This document shows, piece by piece, positions 1 through 6,125 of a stretch of DNA of 6,207 bases. The DNA lies in contig CAYWMP010000250.1 in the NCBI GenBank assembly GCA_964459445.1, positions 1 through 6,207 of the forward strand, in the 5' to 3' direction. The notes under the pieces are model-generated. The model worked only from the letters and a program-made list of their open reading frames with translations, did not search any database and was not told the origin of the DNA. Numbering within the stretch: the first letter of the stretch is position 1; every line of letters begins with the position of its first letter. The translations under genes were made by a program, and so were the position numbers. The stretch is from CAYWMP01 sp964459445. Its GTDB lineage: Bacteria > Desulfobacterota > DSM-4660 > Desulfatiglandales > HGW-15.

Positions 1-70
1 TTTACCAACATCAACGGACAACTGGCCACAACCTGCGAACCATAAACCCTATCTTCAAACAGAGGCTTTT
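1..70 (+). other. Upstream flank, possible 3' tail of a preceding gene, and Shine-Dalgarno of gene 1
   Basis: Two plus-strand frames could carry the tail of an earlier gene. One ends in TAA at 43-45, and the other ends in TGA at 72-74, overlapping the ATG of the next gene as ATGA. Neither tail (14 or 23 residues) is long enough to recognise. The third frame is open from position 2 straight into gene 1, so an upstream start for gene 1 cannot be excluded from this window alone. AGAGG at 61-65, five bases before the ATG at 71, is a reasonable ribosome binding site and supports starting gene 1 there. I see no convincing promoter in these 70 bases. Confidence 0.3.
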
Positions 71-1417
71 ATGAATGACGAAATTCTCATTGTAGGTGCG
101 GGTGTTGCCGGCATCAACTGTGCCCTGAACGCTGCCAGTTACGGAACAAAAGTCTACCTTGTTGATGATACGGCCAGCATTGGCGGCATCATGGCAAGAC
201 TGGACAAGACCTTCCCGACAAACGATTGCTCCATTTGCATCGAGGCACCCCAGATGTATGAGGTGGACAATCACCCCAATATTGAGATCCTGACCAATAC
301 TGAATTGCGAAAAGTAAAAAAGAGCAATGATGGGTTTAAAGTAAGGCTGGTCCAGAAGGCCCGTTTTGTTGATGAAGAGAAGTGCACCGGATGCGGCGCC
401 TGCGTGGAGGCCTGTCCAGTCAGCCTCCCTGACGAGATGGACGGCAAAGTGGGCGGAGAGCGTAAACTCATCTATATGCCCTTTCCCCAGGCAGTGCCCA
501 ATGTCGTTGTCCTCGATCCCGAGTGCCGGCATGGGAAAAAAAGGGATGACGGCGCCTGTGTGGGCGGATGTGTTGTGGATTGCAGCCAGTGCCGTGAATG
601 CCCTATCGCGCTTTGTGTCAAGGCCTGTCAAAAGGAGGGCAAGGATGCGGTGACCCTTTGGCAATCAAACAAAAACATCAATCTCAATGTGAAAAGCATC
701 GTCGTTGCGGCGGGTCTTTCGGATGCAAAACCTCCTGAAGGACTCCATGGCTATGAGCACTATGACAATGTCATCACGAATATGGAGTTTGAAAGATTGA
801 TGAATGCCGGAGGCCCCACAGCAGGAGAGATTATCCGACCTTCGGATCAAAAACACGCCAAAAAGATAGCCTGGTATCAATGCGCGGGCCGGGGTTTGAC
901 CAACGGTGTGCCTTACTGTTCCAAGGTTTGTTGTATGATCGCCGCAAAACAAACCATCATCACCAAAGAACACGATGCCTCCGTTGAAGCCATCATCTAT
1001 TACAACGACCTGAAGGCCTATGGCAAGGGATTCTGGGATTTTTACAAAAAAGCCAATGAAAAGGGCGTCAGATATGTCAGGGCGCGACCTCATGACGTGT
1101 TTGAAGATCCCGAAACCAAGAATTTGACCATTCGCTATGAGGATATGGAGTCCGGGGAGTTGAGAAGAGATGAGGTTGAGCTCCTTGTTCTTTCAACAGG
1201 ACTGGTGCCCAATAAGAGGAACAAGAGGCTTTCAAAGGCATTGAAAATTGACCTGGACAGGCTCGGATTCTTCAAGGAAAAAGACCCCATACTGAGCCCG
1301 CTGGAAACCAATGTTGAGGGAATCTATCTTTGCGGCGGCGCCACCGGCCCTATCGATATTGCAGAATCCGTTGTCCAGGCAGCCGCGGCCAGCATGAAGG
1401 CCATTCTGAACAAATGA
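71..1417 (+). CDS. HdrA/QmoA-like FAD-dependent oxidoreductase with cysteine-rich ferredoxin insert
   Basis: This is a 448-residue cytoplasmic flavo-iron-sulfur protein of the heterodisulfide reductase subunit A family, with no signal peptide or membrane segment. Visible in order are an N-terminal FAD-binding GAGVAG (9-14) with an acidic pair at 32-33, and the HdrA-type CSIC pair (Cys53, Cys56). A ferredoxin insert follows, with one canonical cluster (Cys105, 108, 111, 115) and a second unusually Cys-rich stretch (Cys152, 163, 167, 171, 174, 177, 182, 186). Next come the HdrA signature region (Cys271, then YCSKVCC at 282-288) and a C-terminal FAD-contact segment, YLCGGATGPID (419-429). It lacks the N-terminal domain and C-terminal ferredoxins of full-length HdrA (about 650 residues), so its size and layout resemble QmoA. 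QmoA, as I recall it, does not keep a complete ferredoxin insert, so I call it HdrA/QmoA-like without a symbol. The ATG at 71 has a Shine-Dalgarno, and the FAD motif starts at the expected distance. It is the first of three co-directional redox genes. Confidence 0.9.
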   Translation: MNDEILIVGAGVAGINCALNAASYGTKVYLVDDTASIGGIMARLDKTFPTNDCSICIEAPQMYEVDNHPNIEILTNTELRKVKKSNDGFKVRLVQKARFVDEEKCTGCGACVEACPVSLPDEMDGKVGGERKLIYMPFPQAVPNVVVLDPECRHGKKRDDGACVGGCVVDCSQCRECPIALCVKACQKEGKDAVTLWQSNKNINLNVKSIVVAAGLSDAKPPEGLHGYEHYDNVITNMEFERLMNAGGPTAGEIIRPSDQKHAKKIAWYQCAGRGLTNGVPYCSKVCCMIAAKQTIITKEHDASVEAIIYYNDLKAYGKGFWDFYKKANEKGVRYVRARPHDVFEDPETKNLTIRYEDMESGELRRDEVELLVLSTGLVPNKRNKRLSKALKIDLDRLGFFKEKDPILSPLETNVEGIYLCGGATGPIDIAESVVQAAAASMKAILNK

Positions 1418-1422
1418 AAATT

Positions 1423-1436
1423 GAATAGTGAATAGT
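1423..1436 (+). repeat. Tandem 7-bp repeat GAATAGT x2
   Basis: GAATAGT is repeated head to tail at 1423-1429 and 1430-1436, just after the gene 1 stop codon, and is followed by a further GAAG. The second copy runs into the left arm of the hairpin at 1434-1456. It may be the edge of the putative inserted element or simple slippage. Confidence 0.6.
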
Positions 1437-1456
1437 GAAGATTGTGCGACTTCACT
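1434..1456 (+). repeat. Inverted repeat, 7-bp stem, 9-nt loop
   Basis: AGTGAAG (1434-1440) pairs perfectly with CTTCACT (1450-1456) around a 9-base loop. It lies 17 bases after the gene 1 stop codon, where a terminator would be expected. It is followed by GCTTTCC and not by a real T-tract, so it is at best a weak or factor-dependent terminator or an RNA-end stabiliser. Confidence 0.55.
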
Positions 1457-1508
1457 GCTTTCCATGGAATACTATTTAAAGAAGCCTTTTTTGTTAATTG
1501 AACCGCCC

Positions 1509-1535
1509 GTGAGTTCCTCCTATGTCGGAACTCAC
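1509..1535 (+). repeat. Inverted repeat, perfect 9-bp stem, 9-nt loop
   Basis: GTGAGTTCC (1509-1517) pairs with GGAACTCAC (1527-1535) without mismatch, with the loop at 1518-1526. No T-tract follows on either side, so it does not look like an intrinsic terminator. Two smaller hairpins follow closely, TCGC-ttc-GCGA at 1549-1559 and TTCCC-acg-GGGAA at 1566-1578. Confidence 0.7.
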
Positions 1536-1584
1536 TCGACAAACATGATCGCTTCGCGAAAAATCTTCCCACGGGGAAAATAAT

Positions 1585-1613
1585 TTTAGTTCGGCCAGGT
1601 CGGCCGGACTAAA
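1585..1613. repeat. Strong inverted repeat, 12-bp stem with one G-U, 5-nt loop
   Basis: TTTAGTTCGGCC (1585-1596) pairs with GGCCGGACTAAA (1602-1613) across 12 positions, including one T-G wobble, around the loop AGGTC. It is the most stable-looking hairpin in the window and ends 65 bases before the gene 2 start codon. It could be a regulatory stem in the gene 2 leader, an operator-like palindrome, or the terminal part of a repeat element. The A-rich downstream flank argues against a plus-strand intrinsic terminator. Confidence 0.7.
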
Positions 1614-1667
1614 TGTCTGCGTCAGTCTGCGGTTAATAAAATGCATTAATTTTACATGTCTATAACC

Positions 1668-1673
1668 AGGGGA
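1668..1673 (+). promoter_or_regulatory. Shine-Dalgarno of gene 2
   Basis: AGGGGA lies five bases upstream of the ATG at 1679 and fixes the start of gene 2. The downstream residues match the HdrA N-terminal domain from about residue 7 onward, so no earlier start is needed. Confidence 0.75.
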
Positions 1674-1678
1674 TTTCA

Positions 1679-3750
1679 ATGACTAATGATGACATCAGGG
1701 TTGGCGTATTTGTCTGTGACTGCGGCTCGAATATTGCGGGCGTCGTAGATGTACCCGAAGTCGTGGAATACGCCAAAGGTCTCGAAAATGTCGCGTTCGC
1801 CGACGAGGGCAGATGGTCATGTTCGGTGGATTATCTTGCACGCATGAAGGATTTTATTAACGAGCACAACTTAAATAGGGTTGTTGTAGCATCCTGCACA
1901 CCTAGAACCCATGAACCCCTCTTCAAAAACACCGTAAAAGAAGCCGGACTGAATCCCTATTTGCTTGAGTTTGTAAGCATAAGGGAGCAGGTCTCCTGGG
2001 TCCATATGGATGAACCGGAGATCGCCACCGAAAAGGCCAAGGATCTTGTCAAGATGGGGGTTGCCAAGGCCACGCTTTTGGAAGAGGGCGAGGAGATCAA
2101 GCTACCCGTCGGGACCGACTGCCTTATCATCGGAGGGGGCATGGCCGGCATGAATGCGGCCTTGGCCGTTGCCGATCAGGGTTTCAACGCCTTCCTTGTG
2201 GAAAAGGAGCCCGAGATTGGTGGAATCCTGAATCAAGTGTCTACCGTTTCCTGTGAACACGGCGAGATGAACGCAGCTGATATTGTCAAGGCCAAAGCAG
2301 ACCTCGTTGCTGCAAATTCCAATATCAAGGTATTCACCAGTAGCCAAATCGAAGAGATCACAGGGTACATCGGGAATTACAAAGTCACACTCAAGGGAAA
2401 TGGCGGCGGATCAACCGAGTCTCTGGAGATATCCACCATCATCGTAGCGACCGGTATGAAGGAGATGGAACCGGAAGGTCAATTCCTCTATGGAGATGAT
2501 CTTCGTGTGATCACCCAGCTTCAACTTGAGAAGAGGATCAAGGAGAACGACAGCAAAGACGTCACGAATGTCGTCATGATCAATTGCGTTAATTCGAAAA
2601 ACGATACTCGAGGGTGCTGTAATATCGGGTGCCCCATTGCCGTAAAAAACGCCTTGGCACTCAAAAAGATGAATAATGATATTCGCGTCCATATCCTGTA
2701 CCGGGATCTCAGCATGGTCAGGGAAGAGCATTTTCAACTCGATGCTGCCAAGGCCGCGGGCGTCAAGTTCATTAGATTTCCCGATGAACAATATCCTGAG
2801 GTGTCCGAGGTCGAAGGAAGTCTGATGGTTAAAGTACACGATATTCTGTTGGGTGGTGAATTCAGTCTGCCCACCGACCTTCTCGTCTTGACCACAGCCT
2901 TTCAGGGCAGTGAAACCGTGGACCATGTGAAAGGGCTCCTAAAGGTGTCGTCCAATCTTGACGGCTTTTTTCAAGAAGCCCATGTGAAGCTGGGCCCCAT
3001 CGATTTTGCCTCCGACGGCCTTTCCCTTTGCGGGTGCGCAAAGTCACCCAAGAGCTTTAAGGAAAGCTGTGAAGAAGGTCTTGGCGCGGCCATGAGGGTC
3101 TCGATACCTATGAACAAGGGATTTATCGAGGCGGAAGGTATTGTGGCTGATATCGACCTGACAAACTGCGACCAATGCCATCTCTGTTATAAGCGCTGCC
3201 CCTATACCGCCATCAAGCTCAACGAGGAAAAGGAACCCTCGGTCATAAAAGCCCTGTGCAAAGGCTGCGGATTATGCGCCGCCGATTGTCCCAAAGAATG
3301 CATCTCCATCGTTCATTATTCAGATGATCAGGTCATAGCGCAGGTTGAAGCGGCACTCGAGGAGAACCCGGAAAAGAAAATCATCGGCTTCGTTTGTCAC
3401 TGGTGCGCCCTGGGCGGTGTGGACATGGCCGGCGTGAGCAGACTCCAGTATCCCACAAACGCGCGACTGATCAGGGTTATGTGCTCTGCCCGGGTAGCCA
3501 TCAAGATGATTGAACACGCCTTTGAGTTAGGGGCTGCCGGCGTACTGGTTGCCGGATGCGAATTTCCGACCTGCCACTACATCACCGGGAATTATGCGGC
3601 AGAAAAACGATTGAAACGGACGAAGAAAAGGCTGGCCAAAAAGGGTTATGATCCGGAGCGGCTTTGGAATACCTGGTGTTCCGCGGCGGATGGCCCGAAG
3701 TTCGCCAATGTCATGAGAGATATGATCGGTTCACTCGATCTAACTGAAGG
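1679..3750 (+). CDS. HdrA-MvhD fusion flavoprotein, QmoB-like (3' end lost in assembly gap)
   Basis: The visible 690 residues form a soluble flavo-iron-sulfur electron-transfer protein. Domain 1 (about 1-140) is the HdrA N-terminal domain, with Cys13/Cys15, Cys48 and ASCTPRTHEP (Cys73). Domain 2 (about 145-480) is the FAD domain, with GGGMAG at 152-157, acceptor Glu175, and HdrA-type cysteines at 303, 313, 314 and 318. Unlike gene 1 it has no ferredoxin insert. Domain 3 (about 488-545) is a two-[4Fe-4S] ferredoxin (Cys497/500/503/507 and Cys527/530/533/537). Domain 4 (about 566-685) is MvhD, with CHWC (573-576), Cys602 and the Cys627/Cys632 pair. This is the domain order of QmoB and of HdrA-MvhD fusions. 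MvhD domains usually accept electrons from a hydrogenase, formate dehydrogenase or another partner. The MvhD domain is nearly complete before the Ns, so probably only a short tail is missing. If the 100-N gap were true to length, the frame would stop at TAG 3857-3859 (726 residues). That spacing is not reliable. Confidence 0.92.
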
Positions 3751-3850
3751 NNNNNNNNNNNNNNNNNNNNNNNNNNNNNNNNNNNNNNNNNNNNNNNNNN
3801 NNNNNNNNNNNNNNNNNNNNNNNNNNNNNNNNNNNNNNNNNNNNNNNNNN
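3751..3850. other. Assembly gap of 100 Ns
   Basis: There are exactly 100 consecutive Ns, the usual placeholder for a scaffold join of unknown size. The gap hides the C-terminus of gene 2, the junction between genes 2 and 3, and possibly some sequence before gene 3. Adjacency of the two genes therefore rests on scaffolding, although their functional match makes it believable. Confidence 0.98.
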
Positions 3851-3864
3851 GGGGTTTAGGAATT
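3851..3864 (+). promoter_or_regulatory. Weak or suboptimal Shine-Dalgarno region of gene 3
   Basis: The 14 bases between the gap and the ATG at 3865 contain GGGG (3851-3854) and AGGA (3858-3861). The first is 10 bases from the ATG, which is long, and the second is 3, which is short. The gene 3 frame is open back to the gap edge, so a start inside the missing sequence cannot be ruled out. The ATG at 3865 leaves 19 residues before the first cluster cysteine, which suits an HdrC-like start. If the gap length were right, the stop of gene 2 would overlap this site. Confidence 0.4.
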
Positions 3865-5604
3865 ATGGACGGTGTAACGGCCTTAGCTGAAAGATTCAGT
3901 GATGTGGAGATGTTCAGAACCTGCGAGCAGTGCGGATGCTGTAGCTCCGCATGTCCCATCACGGGCAAAGAAAATTTCAATGTAAGACGGATTATCAGGC
4001 ACATCGAACTAGAACTCGTAGAGGACATTGCCAATACACCCTGGCCCTGGCAATGCACCACCTGCGGCCGGTGTGAAACCGTGTGCCCTAACGGCATTGC
4101 CGTTCTTAACATCATAAGACCGCTGCGAACCATGGCCCCGGAGGAATTCATTCCGCAACCCCCGGCGCCCTGCGCCAAGGCATGCCCGGGCGGCATTGAT
4201 GTCCCTGGATACGTGAGATATATCGCCCAGGGAAAACCACAGGAGGCCTATGAATTGATTCTCGAGAGCGTGCCCTTTCCCGGCATTCTAGGAAGGGTGT
4301 GCACCCATCCCTGCGAAGATCAATGCAGGCGGGACGAGGTCAACGAATCCATTTCCATCTGTGCCTTGAAAAGATATGCGGCGGACAGGGCAGGAGCCCC
4401 CTCAGAGGCTTTACTCAAGGCCGGAGGAGATACAGGCCATAAGATCGCCGTGATCGGCTCCGGACCTGCCGGGTTGACTGCCGCATTTTACCTCAGAAAA
4501 AAGGGGCATCAAGTCACGGTGTTTGAAGGGAATTCAAAACCGGGCGGCATGATGCGCTATGGCATCCCCGATTACCGCCTGCCCCAGGATGTTGTAGATA
4601 AAGAGATTGATCAAGTGTTGAGAACAGGCATTGAGCTCAAGTCAGAAACAAAACTGGGAAGGGATTTTGAGCTGGATCAACTCAAGGATCAGGGCGTTGA
4701 CGCCATATTCCTTGCCCTCGGCCTTTCCGAGAGTAGGAAGTTGAATATCGAAGGCGTTGACCTAGAGGACGTCCTATGGGGTGTCGATTTCCTGTCCGGC
4801 GTCAGCGAAGGAAAGGATATCCTGCTAAAGGATAGGGTATTGGTCGTCGGGGGAGGTAATGTTGCCGTTGATGTTGCCCTAACGGCTCTTAGGGTCGGAG
4901 CAAAGGAGGTTGCCCTCGCCTGTTTGGAAAACCGTGAGGAGATGCCCGCCAATCCTTGGGAGATTGAAATGGCCCTTGAGGAAGGGGTCAACGTCATGCC
5001 CTCCTGGGGTCCTAAGAGAATCATCGGAAACAACGGGAAAGTGACAGGAATCGAACTCGTAGGCTGCACCTCGGTTTTTGACGATCAGGGCAGATTTAGT
5101 CCCACCTTTGACGATACGACCCAGACCGTTGAAACGGATCAGATCATCCTGGCCATCGGCCAGACAACGGATCTTTCCTGCCTATCCGGCGACGGCGCAT
5201 GCAAAATCGACAAGGACCTCATTACGATAGATCCCGAAAATCAGGAAACCGACATTTCCGGGGTCTTTGCGGGAGGTGATGTGACATCAGGGCCCGGCAT
5301 CATCATCGAGGCCATTGCTGCCGGAAAAAGGGCGGCAAGGGCTATTGATAAATATCTCGGTGGCGATGGGAATATTGAAATGTCTTTAACGCAAAAGCCG
5401 GACGTCGAGGGGTATGACGGCAAGAGAGAGAAGGGATTTGCGGATATCATAAGGGTTGAGACACCCACACTCCCCCTCTCAGAAAGGCAGGACGGCTTCA
5501 AAGAAGTCGATCTGAGTTTCGAAGACGCAGACGCTGCAAAGGAAGCCTGTCGGTGTCTTCAGTGTGATTTGGAGTTTTCGCTCTGCAGACCCGAACAGAA
5601 ATAA
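3865..5604 (+). CDS. HdrC-like ferredoxin fused to GltD/NfnB-type FAD-dependent NAD(P)H oxidoreductase
   Basis: This 579-residue cytoplasmic fusion begins with an HdrC-like domain (about 1-95) holding two CxxCxxCxxxC clusters (Cys20/23/26/30 and Cys64/67/70/74). The rest is the GltD family, shared by the glutamate synthase small subunit and NfnB. It has N-terminal cluster cysteines (Cys103, 107, 146, 150, 154), FAD motif GSGPAG (198-203) with acceptor Glu221, and pyridine-nucleotide motif GGGNVA (329-334). The second FAD segment is AGGDVTSGPG (469-478). A cysteine-rich tail carries CRCLQC plus Cys574. The motif that normally reads YRRSREEMPA reads CLENREEMPA (353-362), so the paired arginines linked to NADPH binding are Leu-Glu. 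NADH, or another partner, is therefore possible. With no glutamate synthase large subunit nearby and two HdrA-type genes upstream, it is better read as the NAD(P)H module of an Hdr-like complex than as glutamate synthase. Its stop is 34 bp from the end of the convergent gene, with no clear terminator between. Confidence 0.9.
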   Translation: MDGVTALAERFSDVEMFRTCEQCGCCSSACPITGKENFNVRRIIRHIELELVEDIANTPWPWQCTTCGRCETVCPNGIAVLNIIRPLRTMAPEEFIPQPPAPCAKACPGGIDVPGYVRYIAQGKPQEAYELILESVPFPGILGRVCTHPCEDQCRRDEVNESISICALKRYAADRAGAPSEALLKAGGDTGHKIAVIGSGPAGLTAAFYLRKKGHQVTVFEGNSKPGGMMRYGIPDYRLPQDVVDKEIDQVLRTGIELKSETKLGRDFELDQLKDQGVDAIFLALGLSESRKLNIEGVDLEDVLWGVDFLSGVSEGKDILLKDRVLVVGGGNVAVDVALTALRVGAKEVALACLENREEMPANPWEIEMALEEGVNVMPSWGPKRIIGNNGKVTGIELVGCTSVFDDQGRFSPTFDDTTQTVETDQIILAIGQTTDLSCLSGDGACKIDKDLITIDPENQETDISGVFAGGDVTSGPGIIIEAIAAGKRAARAIDKYLGGDGNIEMSLTQKPDVEGYDGKREKGFADIIRVETPTLPLSERQDGFKEVDLSFEDADAAKEACRCLQCDLEFSLCRPEQK

Positions 5605-5638
5605 GTTTGAAATCCCAATTCAGATTAAAGTCTCGAGC

Positions 5639-6109
5639 CTACTCTCCTTCCTCCTCATCTGGCGGTAACTTTATTTTCTTGAAAATCAAATCGTTCATCC
5701 GTTGGGGCGTGACCGCACGCTGAACAACCAATTCCTTAATACCCTCCTTGGTGGCTTCAATGTCATGAAAAGGATGGGTCCCTTCCACCAGTTTGAGATC
5801 CGGATATTCCCTTTGAATGGTTTCCACGAATTCATCCTTAAAGGGGCAAAAGTGCGTCAAACAGGACGTGAGGTGAAGGGAATCGATCCCATAGTCCACC
5901 AAGGCCTGAACTTTCTGCCATATGCGCTCCGTTCCAAGGGCCGTTGGGCATCCGCCGCAGTGGATGATTCCTGTGAGCTCAAGGGGATCGTCTTCGGCAT
6001 AGTCTTGAAACTTGCCCTGCCTCCCCCGCATGTTCCCAAAACACCCGATCATCACACAGTTCATATCCCTGGTGGTACTCTCACACCCTAATATGCCTAT
6101 CTTGGCCAT
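5639..6109 (-). CDS. CGGC-domain protein (putative metal-binding, function unknown)
   Basis: This 156-residue soluble protein matches the CGGC domain family (PF08821), whose cysteine and histidine pattern suggests metal or cluster binding but whose biochemical role is not established. Counting from the chosen start, the signatures are GILGC near the N-terminus, an early Cys pair in NCVMIGC, the name-giving HCGGCP at about residue 72, a later TSCLTHFCPF, and VEGTHP. The tail is acidic (PPDEEEGE). I chose the ATG at 6107-6109 because a strong AAAGGAGGA (6116-6124) sits six bases upstream and the family begins with Met-Ala-Lys-Ile-Gly. The frame could run back to an ATG at 6175, but those 22 extra residues translate the adjacent repeat-like DNA. 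It converges on gene 3 and so belongs to a separate transcript. A link to the redox genes is only suggested by position. Confidence 0.85.
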   Translation of the reverse strand: MAKIGILGCESTTRDMNCVMIGCFGNMRGRQGKFQDYAEDDPLELTGIIHCGGCPTALGTERIWQKVQALVDYGIDSLHLTSCLTHFCPFKDEFVETIQREYPDLKLVEGTHPFHDIEATKEGIKELVVQRAVTPQRMNDLIFKKIKLPPDEEEGE

Positions 6110-6115
6110 CCTAAC

Positions 6116-6124
6116 TCCTCCTTT
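6116..6124 (-). promoter_or_regulatory. Shine-Dalgarno of the CGGC-domain gene
   Basis: Read on the minus strand, AAAGGAGGA lies six bases upstream of the ATG at 6109. This is the strongest ribosome binding site in the window. It decides the start against the longer in-frame alternative at 6175. Confidence 0.8.
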
Positions 6125-6125
6125 A

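Larger units (their letters stand above)
1418..1678. other. 261-bp structured noncoding spacer between genes 1 and 2
   Basis: No credible gene is present. The spacer carries at least five short inverted repeats in about 180 bp, at 1434-1456, 1509-1535, 1549-1559, 1566-1578 and 1585-1613. It also holds a 7-bp tandem duplication at 1423-1436 and a GTCTGCG direct repeat (1615-1621 and 1625-1631). AT-rich sequence at 1633-1666 precedes the start of gene 2. A T-run at 1487-1492 follows only a 4-bp stem, so a terminator is not convincing. A spacer this long is unusual inside a set of genes that look functionally linked. It could be a structured leader or attenuator, or an inserted dispersed repeat or MITE-like element. 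I favour a dispersed repeat because its composition and chained hairpins remind me of intergenic repeats in desulfobacterial genomes, but that is an impression I could not check. Confidence 0.6.

Noticed and set aside
11..664. 217-residue minus-strand reading frame opposite gene 1
   Set aside because: It lies antisense to a well-supported HdrA-type gene with intact cofactor motifs. It shows no recognisable domain and is explained as a shadow frame.
1481..1493. Intrinsic terminator at the T-run after gene 1
   Set aside because: Only a 4-bp AAAG/CTTT stem precedes the T-run, too weak for a convincing terminator.
1633..1666. Sigma70-type promoter before gene 2
   Set aside because: The region is AT-rich and contains TATAAC at 1661-1666, but no -35 match at proper spacing was found and it sits too close to the ribosome binding site.
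1494..1679. 61-residue minus-strand frame within the structured spacer
   Set aside because: It spans several inverted repeats, has no recognised domain, and its translation reads like repeat-derived sequence. It is noted as a possible trace of a dispersed element and not called as a gene.
1679..3750. Selenocysteine in the MvhD domain, as occurs in some VhuD/BamF-type proteins
   Set aside because: The frame has no internal TGA, and the expected positions are ordinary cysteine codons.
3865..5604. Annotation of gene 3 simply as glutamate synthase small subunit
   Set aside because: The HdrC-like N-terminus, the absence of a large subunit gene and the HdrA-type neighbours argue for an electron-transfer module.
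5605..5638. Bidirectional terminator between the convergent genes
   Set aside because: The 34 bases hold only a 4-bp AATC/GATT pairing and a CTCGAG palindrome, with no GC-rich stem or T-tract.
5702..6091. 129-residue plus-strand frame opposite the CGGC-domain gene
   Set aside because: It is antisense to a gene with a clear family signature and strong ribosome binding site, and has no motif of its own.
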